Positions 1 to 13,500 of a DNA stretch of 64,000 bases are shown here, in pieces. This DNA comes from Dromaius novaehollandiae (Eukaryota; Chordata; Aves; Casuariiformes; Dromaiidae): NCBI RefSeq assembly GCF_036370855.1, contig NC_088117.1:9424001-9488000 (forward strand). The letters run 5' to 3'. The notes beneath the pieces were generated by a model, which had not been told where the DNA came from, searched no databases, and saw only the letters and a list, made by a program, of their open reading frames with translations. How positions within the stretch are numbered: the first letter of the stretch is position 1; every line of letters begins with the position of its first letter. The position numbers and the translations under genes were made by a program.

Positions 1-3000
1 TAAGGTCTTGAGTTCCCTTGATAATCCTTCCCTCTCACCACCAGCTTGGAAGCTGGCCATAAAACTGCAGATTTTGAACATGACAGAAAATTTGGATCTT
101 GCAACATCTAATATCTTCTTTTCCTCATGAAGCTTTTAGATTTCACTCAGCAGTTATATTAGGAGGGCAAAGAAAGACAAATATGTGTTTTGTGTCATAA
201 GTGCAGAGCAACTTTGCTTTTTCAAAACCAGAACTTTTGCAGTCTTTCTATTCCCTGGCTCTTTCAGGTTTGATAGGAAGCAATGATGGTATCTTTGAGC
301 AAGATTGCTGGTGGTAGCTAGCTCACCTTGCACCAGATTCTTCTGGGGTGGTAGCTGACAGATGCAAAACAAACTATGATGCCCTGCTTACAAGTACAGA
401 AACCTCACTGGGATGAAGGCAGCTGCAGCACCAGGGCAGGGGGGAAGAGAGGGAAGAAGGGGAGGGCAAGAGGAGGCAGCCCAGTATCCTCCCCATCCCT
501 CCAAACTGCTCCCACCTTTCTTAGAGCATGTAAATACATGTTTGTGTAACATAAAAACATGCATTAGAGAAAGATGTAATTATGTGACATTTAAAGTAAC
601 TAAAGACATAATTGCAGGGGTTGGGCTAATCCTGCTTATTTTCACAATGCAGTCACATGCCATATTTGAAGAGAGGTATAAATCACCAGTCAGCACAGTA
701 AATTCTAGATCTACCACTACATAACTGGAGGTAATGCTGTTGAGGGTAGCACCTATAGTGTAGTATAGATGTTGCAGTTAGATTATACGCAGTCACCAGG
801 ATTATGTCGACTTGCATGGGAGTTTCGTCTGTCTGGGCTGGGCCATTCAGCCAAATGCTGCGTGTCCCTAAAGCTCAGTCAATAGTGTCCCCCCCCCACC
901 CCAGGTCCTGCATGCGGTTTGCTCAGCTCTAGGGCTTGAGGTTTTTGCCCAGCACGACTGAGCATCTTGGCAAGGGGATTTCTGAGCCGTTATAAATCCT
1001 GGGATATTTCTGTATGTCACAGTCTGGGTTTCTGCTATCTGGCCAAGGGAAATTCAAACTTGAGCAGGTTTTGAGGAGAGGTAGCAACAATATTAGCAGT
1101 CTGGCCAAGTCCTCTGCTCTTGGGTCTTCTTTGCAGGAGGGTTTATTTCTCAGCAAGGCAGCTGGTAGAGATGTAGGAAGATCTGCACCCACACAACACT
1201 GTTCTTCAGCATGAAGTAGCTGGGCTGTTAACAGGGAGGCTTTTTTACTCTTCAAGTCAGCAGTAACTTCACCTCGCACTAAGTTTCATCACAGTGTTTG
1301 TGCGGCAACTCTTCTGGCCACCATCCAGGTGCCTTCCTACACTGCCTCATGCCCCGCTGTTCCCAGCTGCTGTATTTGCCAGGGTGCCCTCTGCAGCCAG
1401 GAGGTCACCGCGATGGGATGGCAGTTTACTCTGTGAGCATTGGTACGCGGCCAGGCCCCACTCGCTGCCACACGCACACGCTGGTGGTCAGCGAGCTCAC
1501 AGTGCCAGCGCTCTGCCGCATTTCCTCTTTGTGCTTCTGCTTGGAGTCCTGGATCTCTTCTTGCCCTGGGGAGCCCTCCAGGCCAGGCGTTTTGGACAGA
1601 GTCAAAGGGGATGGCCAACATGAGTCCCAACCTCCATGCTGTGCGGTGCCACCTGGAAAACAAGGATAGGAAAATGGCTTGGGAGAAGGGACAGTGGGAG
1701 GGCACTGAGGAATGCACAGCTGGCCACAGCTGCCCAAGCTTCACCAGGCAGCAGATATGCAAGCGCCTAACTGAGGCCTCACAGTCATGGATGGGACACT
1801 TACTCTCCAATCGTCCTCCTACTCATGTTTGGTCCCTAACCTTCAGGGCTGCAGTGTGCTCGGAGCAGTGAGCACAGCTGGTGCAAATGCGATGGCTCTC
1901 CTGCTTTGCAGCAGCTCACAGCAGGATCCCCTTCTTCCTCACCCAGTTCCTTCACATACCCTGGAAATAGAGCATCGCATACCCAAATGGAGGCCGTGGC
2001 CTGGCTGGCTGGGTTTCTGGCTGCCCTTGCTGCCTCTGCACCGTCCAGCCCTGTCCTCCCACCGGGATGTGTGCATGCATGCCAGCTAGCTCAGATTACA
2101 ACCAGTATCTTTTCACAAAGATTTCTGAGCAATGAACATTCCATCATTCTCCAATAGAGTATAGAGGGGTTTAATTAATCAATAATTTAATTTAGTTCGT
2201 CGATATATGTTTGCCTGCAGTATAAAACTGAACAAGGCATTTCATCTACTGATGCCAGTAAAAATCTTAGCAAAGCATTTTCAGCTTGTTTGTTTTTACC
2301 AGTAAAAGCCTTAGCAAAGCACATTTTTCAGTACAAACTTACTAAAAACCACTCTGCCTTAAAAAATAAGCAAACTAAGTAGGAAACACAAGACACCACC
2401 ATACTTAACCCCCAGCACACCTGAAATCCACTGCAGAACAGCAGCATCTCAGAGAAGTTTGTTACATTCGCATAATTTCTTCCAAGTAACATGCCATAAT
2501 GAAGCGTGACACACCTGCCAAAATTGTTGTGTCACCAGTCTATAATTGGACAGATCCCCAGTGTATGAAGGGTAAATGCAAAATCACAGCTCACCCAATC
2601 CCTTTGATACCCATGTATCAAAGCATGCTCTTACCTGTTAAAATGTGTACCAGGAACATGCAGAAAGTGAGGTCCAGTAGCTGCTCTGCACAGAGCAACT
2701 TTAGGATTGAATGTCATCCAGCTGGCATCCAGAGCCAAAACCAAGTCTTATGACATTAAAAAGAAAAGCTGTTTCAGATGCAGCAATTCAGAAGAGGATG
2801 AAGGGCACTTTGGAGGCCGGGGACGAACGCTCCCCTCGCCGTGCCTGCGAGGAAGGCCTCCCTGTGCCAGCCTGCCACAGCCAGGAGGTCTCAATCCATC
2901 ATCCATACTGCAAACAAGATAACCAGATTTAACAAACAGCAGTTTTCAGAACTATTAGAATGCACAATATTTGCTTTAAAAGCTTGTTGTTTACCTAACA

Positions 3001-5380
3001 ACTGATGCCAGACCATTTGGGGCTCATTTTCCTGTGCTTTTCTTCTCAGCCCTGAGGGCTAGAACCTTTCCTTATAAAGCTGATGGAAAGCCATAGCGCT
3101 CAGGCTATAACGTTTCAGCAGCTACAGAAGAACATATGATTAAAAAAAAAAAAAAGCCTCACAAAAAACCACAGGAATTGGCACACCAATATCCTTTGTG
3201 GCAGTCCTAGCAGAAGGAAGGATTAACTAGGCCAGGGAGACTGAACAGCCTTTTTCAGTGGAGGAATGGGTTTCCACTGCGCCCACCGGAGACACTGCAG
3301 AGAGAGCTGGTCACCCGGGAGCCTGCTCCGTGCCCAGGGAGAGCAGCTCAGCGCTGGTGAAGGCAGGGCGCCAGGCAGATGGCCACAGACTCCACTTGCC
3401 ACATGGGTACCAAGTAAAGGGGGAAAGAGTCACTCGCCAGGTTTTTCTTTGTCCTCTAAACCCTGCCTTGAACCTTATCATGAAGTATTCCAAGTCATCT
3501 GACTTGTTACAGAGCAAGGCACTGTTGAGTTGCTCCAAAGAAATCATTTTGTTTTCAGGACAGATGCAGAGAAAGGACAGCTAAGAAAGGGAAGTGACAG
3601 TACTTTAATCAGATTGAAAAAAAAAAGTTGTGTCACATCATGACAGAAGCTGTAATTATGCAAGGGACAGACACGGACAAGTACATGGTGTGAGGAAGGA
3701 TATTTACTTTGATTTGCAAAATGCACTAATCAAACACATCTTTTGCAACAGTAATTACTGAAGGGACAGGTTTTCCATCACCCTGGCATTGAAGCTTTTA
3801 TTAACAGGCTTGCATTGCATCATTAACAGGGATTTTGTGGATGTAATTGTTGTACTCAGTCTCTAAGCCTTTATTTCACTCCCACCTTAAAAAAGTTAAA
3901 TCTTCTCTAGTGCTCATAAAACAGGTGTAGCAGGACACCAAGATCAACCTGAAACTACAATCCCACCTCACCAAGCCTTTTCTCAGGGCAGGGCCAGGAC
4001 AAGCCACCCACCTTAGGAATCCTCATAGACCTTTGTTTTGCACAAGGACTGCTAACCTGAGCAGGATGAGTTAATGAAATAAAGACTTCCATAAAAACAT
4101 ACTCACCACTGAATGCTCAGAGAGCAGTTGCATAAGCCATTAGAAAGCATGCAGGCATAGCATCTGTGTGACAGGTAGGGCAGAGAGCAAAGTCATTTTC
4201 TCTTCCTGGAGCACCCACATGCAGAGCATGCAGGAACAGAGCAGGTCTCTGCAGCTCCTCTGTCTCTGTATCTCACCTCTGCTTGCAGCAATTCTTGGGG
4301 TGCAGCTGAGGCTTCACAGCTGGCTGGGTGTTGACTAAAGGTAGCCAGCAAATGCCTCAGATGTAGCAAAGCAGTACTCACAAGCACTTGGATAACTTCT
4401 CCCAGATGCTCCCTGTGCTGATTTAAATAGCTCTGTCCCCTTTCCTAACACAGGCTCAACTTCAGCTGTTTGGAATGAAGGCATCCACTTAAAACTGGGT
4501 CAGGGACCAAATTTTAGTGCATCTGTCTCAGGTGGGTAACCCCTGTGAGATGAAGGAGAGCAGCCATAAGTAGTGCAAACTGTATTTGGAATAAGGTGGT
4601 GTTTTATTTGGTGTTAATTATACCATTTACCTCAAATCACTACATGTGCCGAGCATTCTGCCTTCTGCACTTGCTGCTCAGGGACACTGAGGATTAATTA
4701 GTGTTTATGCAGCATTTTGTGTGCTTATTACTATTATTATTATATTGCTACTATTATTATATTTTTGCAATCTAAGGCCAGTGTTGTGTTTTTAAAAAAT
4801 GTGTTCTGAGATATCTACACCATACAGCTCGGTAATTCATTAGAGAAATAAACTAATGAAGGGCTGGTTAGTCAAATAATCATTAGATTTGGTTCTGAGC
4901 TTTGTCTTGCCAGTGCTGTGACATCTAAGGGTTTCCTTCTCAGCATGAACTCATTTAAGATTTTAAATGAATTATTTGGTACACTAAAAATTAAACTCCT
5001 CATGAGCTTCAGTGCCCTCCCACGTTTTCCACAGACAGTGAAATAAATAAAGCATTTCCAGAAAGCAAGTAAACACTCTGCATGAATGAAAATAGTGGAT
5101 TTTTCTCCTGGCTGTTTGAAGGCAGGACTTAGGCTGCAACCTGACAGCTGTGATGCAGCGGTCAGAGAGTCAGCACCAGGCATTTGTCGCTGCTCACCCC
5201 AAAGATCGGCACGCGATATGTAGAAGCAGGCAAGGGGGCATTTTCGTCCTTTATGTGAACAAAACAATGCAAATTGGTGAGACTAATAAGCCCGGAAACA
5301 TTACAAGGTGAATGCCTTTTATGTTCATGAAAAACTCCTATGTTTATTTGTCTAATACAATGGAAATAAAGCTTCAAAGG
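1..5380. other. Non-coding stretch, probable CFAP77 5' intron
   Basis: I see no supported gene. 1294-1871 has overlapping open frames on both strands but without splice-site or codon-pattern support, so it reads as chance in GC-rich DNA. Simple sequence: a C8 run at about 891-898, an A14 run at 3142-3155, and an imperfect ATT trinucleotide tract at about 4728-4763. The rest is unremarkable, partly AT-rich (2160-2480 and 4580-4860). Confidence 0.5.
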
Positions 5381-6900
5381 CTGTTTGATTTAAAAATGCA
5401 TTATTAAAATCAGCCAGCACAATAATAACCATTAGACCGAACTGTTGCATTAGTATGACCCTAACAGCAGTGTTGTCTTAGCAGAGAACATCCATGCAAC
5501 CTCTTGCATGAGTTGTTGGTGCCGTAAAATCAGAAATTAGGCTAAAGGAAGAAAGAATGTACAGAAAAGAGGAAAAAAATAAAGTGAAAAAAGATCACAA
5601 ACGGGTCCACGCATAGAATGCGGCTGCGCTATTCACAGTGCACCCAGAGCTGTGTCAGGCTATAAATTTTTATGATGAACCTGAAACTCAGGCTGTATTG
5701 TCTGAAAGATTTAAGAAACTTTGGGGGAGAGCCGACGTCAGCTTACAGCGGAGGCCCCAAACTGTGTTAAGCCAAGAGATGCTTTTCAGACTAGCTCAAA
5801 TCCGAGATGCCATGCAAAAAGTCAGGGCATTTGCGTCCCTGTCAGACAGAGAGGAAAGGTTTGCAGCAGTCCCCAAGGCCGCTGCGTACAGTGTCTCGCA
5901 GTCCCAAGTTTCAGAGTTTATTCCTTTCTGCCATTTCAAGCAAAAACGTGATAACGTGCCCGTATTCGCAAGCTGTTCTCCGGGGACACTGAGCAGTCTG
6001 AGGGCAGCACCACGGACCCAGCTAAAGCTCGTAAGAGCACGGGAACATCGCTGCCTTATTTCCTCCCCACCTTCATACCTCTACGCCAACCACCACAAGA
6101 AATATCCCGGCTTTCCTGGAAGAGGAGCACGAAAGCGTGCGGAGTGTGCAGGAAAAACCCAAGAGACTGGATGGGAACCGCGCGGTACCGGGTACACGGG
6201 GGCATCGTGCAGGCAGCGGGTGGGCAGTGGCCAGAAGGAGAGCAAAAAGCCTGGCTTCCTTTTTAAACCTTTGCTTTACCACCGAAATCGGCTCCCTCTT
6301 TTTGAGTGCTGCGTAGCAGAACACAGAGCAAACAACGCGTGTTCGCAGTGATCACAGAGACCAATGTTTTTAGTTCCCCGTTTTTGCAAGTTTTTAGCCA
6401 TGCTTTCCCCAAGGGCAGATTTCTTTCCATGCAGATTCTTAGAGATGCTATTGTGCTTAATTACTGTATTGGAGAAGCCTTTGTCATCTTGCAGGAATCA
6501 TTTTGTTCTTGCTTGGCTGCTTGCCTCTTACAGATTAGACAAAACTTCTGCATTTTAAAGGATATTTTCTTTTGTTTAACCTTTTATGTTCTCTAAAATG
6601 CAGCAAATTACACTATAACTTTTCTATTCACATGTAATTTATTTGAAGTGACATTGATGAGTGGAAGTGCAACCCTATTACTAGATTTCCTAGGGCAGCC
6701 TTTAAGAAAACTTTAGTATAAGTGGAAATATGTCCAGTTCTAATTTTAAAGGTCAGTCAGCGTGGTGTTTTGTGCCTAAAACATTTTACAAGTAGAACTT
6801 GATTAAAAGTAATAGCATAATTCCCAGCTGAAAAAAAATAGAAAAGCAAGCAAAATGTATTATGGAAGATATTGCTTGTATTAGGGAAGAGCAAACTGGT
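5381..6900. other. AT-rich block followed by a long chance-like ORF
   Basis: 5381-5480 is AT-rich with ATTA cores and resembles conserved non-coding DNA. 5638-6351 holds a 237-codon open frame on the + strand. Its product is basic and low in hydrophobic periodicity, and I recognise no domain. It has no obvious acceptor or donor pairing with CFAP77. 6360-6900 is AT-rich with nothing further visible. Confidence 0.35.
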
Positions 6901-6959
6901 CTGAAAGATAAAAATCATTGTAACGGCAAGCTTTGGGCTGCCTGCCCAGGTAGAGGAGC

Positions 6960-7300
6960 CTCTTTGTTTGCAGCCTGTTTTTTAAGTTAGCAACAGCCCT
7001 TTGCGTTCGTCCTCTCCGATTACCTCCGTGATCGGGAACTACCCATCGGCTGGCCAGGAGGCGACCGCAACGGCAGCAATCGCCACGTAGCACCGGGCAT
7101 TAAAGCCCGAATACTCGCCGAAACGCAGGTCTCCCCGCACAGCCACGAGGAAGGTGCTTCCTCCCCGGCCGCGCTCCTCCTCCCGTCTCTGCCTGGCACT
7201 GCTGCGAGGGGCTTCCTCGCCGTCCCGGCCTCGTAATCAGGGAGCTAAAAATTGCGATCAGATTAGCCGCAGCGCTGAAAAGCACAGTCCCGCTCGCGGT
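6960..7300. promoter_or_regulatory. CpG-rich stretch, possible small CpG island
   Basis: CpG dinucleotides are frequent here (for example 7015-7130 and 7160-7230) compared with the AT-rich flanks. No TATA box, first exon or coding frame was identified. It adjoins the candidate conserved element at 7381-7640 and may be the CpG-rich shoulder of one developmental enhancer. Confidence 0.35.
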
Positions 7301-7380
7301 TAGTTAGCATTTAGATAGGCTGGGACGGGGGTCTGTACAATAGGCATCAAAGCCGAACCCTCGGTGCGGCAAGAGGGATT

Positions 7381-7640
7381 AATTTCTTTAACCAACATGC
7401 CTGATCTGGCCTATCTCATTACCCTGCCTTGTCAGTGTCGATGTTGGATTTGATTGAAGATTATACCATTTAGGCCTTTCCCCCGCTTTCCGCAGGAACC
7501 GGGCCCATTGAATCGCACATTCTTCCATGGGCCCCTGTCAATACGCCGTGGCCTGAGCCTCTAATTCTGCTTCATTTAAACTTCATCAACTTTTCCAATC
7601 AAGTGGAAGGATCTGAAATAGGCTCCGTAAGCAGAAAGGC
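7381..7640. promoter_or_regulatory. Candidate conserved non-coding element
   Basis: This stretch of mixed complexity has no repeats or coding frame but carries closely packed core motifs: a MEIS/TGIF-type CTGTCAA at 7535-7541, a CCATGGGCCC box around 7525, and CCAATCAAG near 7596. The texture is typical of vertebrate developmental enhancers. Conservation cannot be measured from one sequence. Confidence 0.35.
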
Positions 7641-9640
7641 CCTTTTTCCTTTTGTCAGATAATTTATTCTGTTTTCTCTTTCGCTCCCCCACCTCTTTCT
7701 CTTTTTCTTCTTTTCGCTCCCTTTCCCTGATGCTGAAAATGAGATTACAGTATTTAAATGACTATGATAATCAATCGGGGGACCTTGAGCCGAGATTGAG
7801 GTTAATTTTTCTTAGCAGAACAAAGAAGCGTGATGCCATTGGGGATTTGAAGGTGCAATCTGTGTTTCATGCTTGTATTCCTCCCCCCCATCCGAAACTG
7901 CAGTTTTAGGAGTCTTTTCTTGTTACTAACTAGACAGTTGTTGTGATTTTTAACAGAGGCAACCCCTAGGAGAGAAGAAATATAATTTTGGGCTGATAAA
8001 CAGCTAACGGCCTTCAATCAACAATTTTAATAGGAAAAAAAATGCACTTACATGGTGTGACTGCAGATCTAATGAAAGTGCTATCATTACCTTATTTATT
8101 TTTAAAGATACTTTGAATAATTTTCCATAGTGGTGTAGCTAGTCATTCCAGCCTGCACAGTACAGTTGTGAACTTTTAACTGAATACCCCGTTCGTTCAG
8201 CCACTCCTTCAACTTAGCAGCTTTCTTGATTGCCTGGAAAAAGTCAAGACTTTTGTCATGGTTTTGCTAATCAGAAATGGAGTCGCTATGTTCGTCTTAA
8301 AACCAACATTGAAATGGCTCATGAAGTGTTCAGATAATGTATTTTTCGTTGTAACATGCCAGCATTCTCTCGCCTGGATCTTTCCCCTACCCTTCTAAGG
8401 AGGAGAGAAAGAGAAAAATATGTATTTCTTTGCTTCCATCCTAGCTGTCTTGTCAGTGCTGTTTTACATGCTGCCACCCAATGTTATCTTTTATTTGTGT
8501 CAGGAGAGAGGATTTGACAAGTTCAGTATACAATGTTCATTTGGCAAGGCAAATTTTTCATACCAATTTTGAGTAGAAAATGAAACCATCTTTCAACACA
8601 ATGAGCAACATCATTTTTGGACAGACTTATTATGAGGAGAGGAATTGCAAAACTTTATTTCTCTACACGATCCTGAAAACCCAGGAAATGAGACATTTAA
8701 ACAAAAAAAAATAAATGCATGTATGAATGTTTGAGGCCATCAGTTTGTTTTAGAAATAAAAAATAACCACCAGCTGCTGTCAGGTAGCTGTGGCCTCCTT
8801 TTTGTTAATCAGATGCTGCTGAAATTGGTTGCATCATAATGTAGCTTTGTTTCTAATCTTTTAAACTGTCAAAAGATTGGGAAAGGCAGGCTGCCTTTAA
8901 GAGTTTGTCAGCGTTCGCCAAGCAAAACAGTCATTAGTCAACGGTAGCGTGGGCTGAGCTCCTCAAAGACGCCCAAGGCCGCCGTGAGGTAGGGGCTGGG
9001 TCTCACCACGTTCAGGAGGGATCGGGATACCTTCCCTCCCTTGAGAATCCCAACTGCGCTTTATGGCTGTACTAAAACCTCTGAACAATCCAATTAATGG
9101 AAAAGTCTCATCATAAATTCTGTCTCCTGTGCTCGGCTGTCCGTCTGGACCCACCGTGTGTCCTGAGTTAGGCACGTGCAGCAGGTTCCTTGGAGAAGAG
9201 GCTCTTGGTTTGGGCTTTGTACGGCCCCTGCTCCGAAGGGTTCTGGTCCATGGTAAGGACTCCTTGCTACAGCTGCATAGTGATGACCCAGGACTGCTAA
9301 ATACATGTTTTCTAAGGAAGAGCATGTGTTGAAAAAGGGCTGTAACACCTTCAGTGGGTGACAAGCTCATTTCAACACCCAGGACCCCTGCGAAGTTGGA
9401 AGATGCTGTTTAAGGGCCGTGTAGTGGGCTGTATGTCTTCCTTGTTCTGCAAGTCCACGAGAAACCTCAGCCTTCAGGGGGAACTGGGATGGTCTTTGAT
9501 GCCCCAGCTATGAACCTGTATGAATTTTACCCACAACAAAAGAGCAAGAGGCCCAGAGGCCCCTGTCCAAGCCCGGCAGGCTTTGAAGAAGCCTTGTGTG
9601 CATCTTGGTGCACTGGTTTGCACTGACAGTCTTCTCTCTT
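7641..9640. other. Non-coding, pyrimidine-rich then AT-rich intronic DNA
   Basis: 7641-7730 is strongly pyrimidine-rich on the + strand. 8030-8900 is AT-rich without recognisable genes. 8940-9400 has higher GC and overlapping open frames on both strands that I take as chance. No RNA gene is visible. Confidence 0.4.
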
Positions 9641-9659
9641 TAAGCATATGTTGACTCAC

Positions 9660-10040
9660 CGTAGGGAAATTAAAACTCCATTAGATGTTGCCACACTGTA
9701 GAGCAGACCCCATTATAGCGGTCGAGTTGCAATTAATTGGTTTCCTCAGATATTACTTAATTTTGGGAAGGCACGGGTAGACAGGAAGGACAAGGCTCAT
9801 CTAAACAATAATTCTTAAAATGACACAATCTAAATAAACTGATGAGATTATTACATAGTTATTAATCTAAATATAAAGAAGAGTCAGAAAAATCTTGGCT
9901 ATATAATGATTTAGAAAAAACAGCAGAGCTAATATCATTCTGGTTTAAATCATCATGAAGCAATCAGCATTTGTGCTTAGAGGTGAATGATGGTTTAGCA
10001 GATTAATTATATTTCATGCAAAAACCTGCTGTTTTAAAGT
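9660..10040. promoter_or_regulatory. Candidate homeodomain-rich regulatory element
   Basis: AT-rich and non-repetitive, with many ATTA/TAAT cores, including a perfect 10-bp palindrome CAATTAATTG at 9730-9739 that presents the CAATTA core on both strands. The pattern suits a homeodomain-bound enhancer. Function is inferred from motif content only. Confidence 0.35.
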
Positions 10041-10199
10041 GCACAGTCTTCTGCTTTTGTTTGCTCAATTGTTTGTGTTGTTTAACTTTTCAGCGTACAG
10101 GCGGAAGGAGGCCTCTGCATACACGGCACTGCAGATTTGGGCATTGTTTTTTAGTTAAGGTTAATGTGGGATTAAGAAATAGAGAAGAGAATAATGAGA

Positions 10200-10510
10200 G
10201 CTGACCTTGTAAATGGGACATTCGGTGGTACAAGGTGGGAAGAAGCTCCCCGGCAGGTTAGGCAGGGCAGCTGGTACCACTCGCCGTAGCGGGACAGAGC
10301 GGCCAAGTGGGGTGACCAACAGATCCACTTCGCTAGCCCGGGAGGCCCCCGTGCAGGCAGCCCCGCTGCAGAGGGGCCGCTGGGAGCTGGGTGCTCGCGC
10401 TGCACCCGTGCAGACTTCCCACGGTGTCCCCAGCCCTCTGCCAGCGCAGGGAGGGCATCCAGCCCCCCGCTCCCACGTAGCTCTGCTGGGCAGAGCTCAT
10501 TTCCTTGTAT
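10200..10510. other. GC- and CpG-rich segment
   Basis: About 300 bp of raised GC with several CpGs between AT-rich flanks. Open frames run on both strands without splice context. No gene is recognised. Confidence 0.3.
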
Positions 10511-13500
10511 TATCAGGGTGAGAAAGTTTTTGGTTTCAGGAGAATAAATAACTAGGCCTTATAAATCATTAAAAATGTACTACAAGAAAAATGCAGGATG
10601 ACTATAAATAGAAAACAAAGCAGCTCATATATAAACTTTTATAATGACTATTACTCAGAGTATTGTCACCATCTGTTTTTAAGCGCATTTAACATCCGTG
10701 ATCTCCAGAGACTGACACCCTTTCAAATTCCGGTTCTTTTGCTCAGGCACTGGCAGCGCGTTGGCCTCCATAAGCCTCCGCTGATGTCAGTGAAGAGCAT
10801 TTAGTGGCAGTAGCTCAGGTCGTGTGACCTGCTCAGTCCCTCTCCAGTGCCCAGTTACAGCGAGCAGCGAAGGGTCTGAGATGGGTACACAGTGGCTGAT
10901 CGGTCCTAGACTGAAACCGTGGGTCCCCCCCTCTTTTTTAAGTGTAAATGTTTTACTTCTTTCTGTTCCAAGTCACTTACAAAACTACACTTGTGACAGT
11001 CTGACGAGTAGCAGTTTCTTCTGTAAAAGATCCCACCTCTTCCTCCAGACCTCCACAGATACAGGTCTTGACTTAATATGAAATGAACTCTATTTAGCAA
11101 TACATTAATCATTATGTAATTTCATCATTAGTGTCATCCTTTTTATTATTACTTCGACAATAGGTGATGCAGGTAGAGTCAAGTATACCTAGCTGCTTTC
11201 AAACCTTCCTCAGGGAACGTGCGCATCTTTTTGAAGAGGCAGATAGTATCTCTACATTCCACTTAATGCTCAAACTGAAACCAAGATGAGCTTGATTTCA
11301 GGGGCAGATGAACTGGACTTTGTGTTTTCAGACTTGAGCGTTCTGAAAGAACGGGTGTTCTGAAGTGCCACAGGCACGTATTTGGGTGAAGGAAAGTAGG
11401 GCACAGATCTGCACAGTGAATCCTAGCAGCCTGAGGTGCCATTTCTTGGTAAGGAAGCGGCTTTGGGCAGCTTAGATTTTAAGGGATGTGTTTGCATCAC
11501 TATTCTGGGCGCAGATGAGAAGCTGTTGCTGTATGGTACAGAGGGAAAACGATTCATTTGTTCACAAGAGTTAGAAGCAGCCTGGAGCTGAAGCGTTCAG
11601 ATCTTCCCAGCTGTTGGGGCATTTAGGATCTGGGATCACACCGTCCTGTTCGTTTCCATTAATGTGGCACTGAATCATGATCCCGGCAGAGATGGAAGAT
11701 CTCATCATCGAATTCCAGCATCTAATTCCTGATCAGAACTTAGTGACTCAAACTAGTCTCAAAATAAGGCTGCGCCCTGCCTCTGGAGTCAATCAGCCCA
11801 GCGCCAGTGGCTGGGCCCGAGTTGCCCGGCTGCGATGGAGAGCAGAATTTGCTTTCCTGCACTGGCGTGCGCTCTTGAGACCGGACTCCCAGGTGTGGAA
11901 ACAACCGGCTGGAAAACACCAGCTGAGGATTTCTTAACAGGCTGCACCGATTGGACTCATTTCTGCAAAAACACAAAATTCACCAAGCAATGATCGGAAA
12001 AGGCAGTTTCCTTTTCAGGAAACATAGGTGCTTGCTTTGTTTTTATCCTAAACTCACAGAAACCACTTTCTAAAACACTACAGCAGCCTCCCTTGGTCAG
12101 GGTCTGCCCCTCACCTCCCTCCTGCAGGGCTGTTAGTATGCATCAGGCCTTTTAATTTGAAAATTTAACAAGTAATTCTAAATTGGGACTTTGGAAAACC
12201 TGTGATCCTATCTAGCGTGTCTATCCTATCAGATGTGGCTCTGTGCTTTCGCTGTGTTGAAAACAAAGGGGAAGAAAGTCTAACACATGGTATCCTCAAC
12301 TAGAAAGAGCTTTGCTGTGAGAGGATACTGAGCTGTTTTATAAAGCCCAATATTACGCTTGAATTATGCCTGAATAAGGAGAAAGGACATTGTTAAAGGG
12401 CCCTAAACATTGACCAGAGTGGATCTTCTTTCTTCCAAACCATTCAGTGGTGTTGTTTTTGGCCGTTAATGATTTGGTATTGTATTTGTAAGCCAGCAGG
12501 GTAATCCAGAGAGCAGCAGGAGGGGCAGTTGCCTTAAATAAAGCTTTACAATGCTGCTAATTAAAATGATCCTTCCTCTCCCTGTGATGACTAATGAGAC
12601 AGAAAGAAGAACCGGGGAGGGTTAATGAAAATGTTGCCATGAGATTCCCTGCTTTTAATTGGTCTTTTTAATGTTTTAATCTCGTTTACGATGTGGGAGT
12701 GGAGACGGAGAAATTTTCTTTCAACCTTTCTTGTACCATGCCCAATAGGTTTGTAATGCATGGCTTCTGCGGTGTGCGTTTCTGCGTGTAATAAGAGTCT
12801 ATAAACAAAAGTCTGAGGGCGAGCATGTGTATGTCTTGAGATGGAAGAACCAAATTTTGTACTTAACTGGGGACAGAAATAAAAAAAACATGAAACCTGT
12901 TTTTAAGCTCAGCTTCCAAAACTCCAAGGAAGCATCCATGCCCTGAGGACCGAGGCTGAGATCTATTGTGAAGGATTGGCACCGATGCTCAATAGTATTT
13001 AGAGCTTTGGGTCGTGATGCTCTGTTAAATGCAATATTTATCCCATGAGCATGTCACAGTTCACCTCAGATGTCAAGAATTCAATTAATATTCTATTTAA
13101 TAGAACACGCCGTGACCTAACCTTTTAATACTCTTAGTGCGTCTGAGCCCTCCTTATTAGTGTCACTCTCTAACTTTCCTTCTCAGCTGATGCATCTAAC
13201 AACAACTGGGATGGGGAAATTGGAAGCAAGGAGAGAGGGGAAGAGATTTAAATTACTTTTGGACCTCACTGTGTGGCTTCACTGGCTTTATCCCTTGTAA
13301 AACTCAGTTCACAGGGGGTGAGCACACCCTGCTTTTCCCATTTTTATGGGGCTGACATCGTGTGAGCTTCAGCTTTCTATTGATTCAAAAACACAAAAGG
13401 CACCGCCAAATTTTTCATGGTTTGAGTCAGTTATTTCCATTGAAACAGCATTTCCCCTGCCTCACACCACATTATCAAACTTAGGGTTGGGCAAAAGCAA

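Noticed and set aside
1294..1871. Stacked open frames on both strands
   Set aside because: Equal openness on both strands and no recognisable protein suggest chance.
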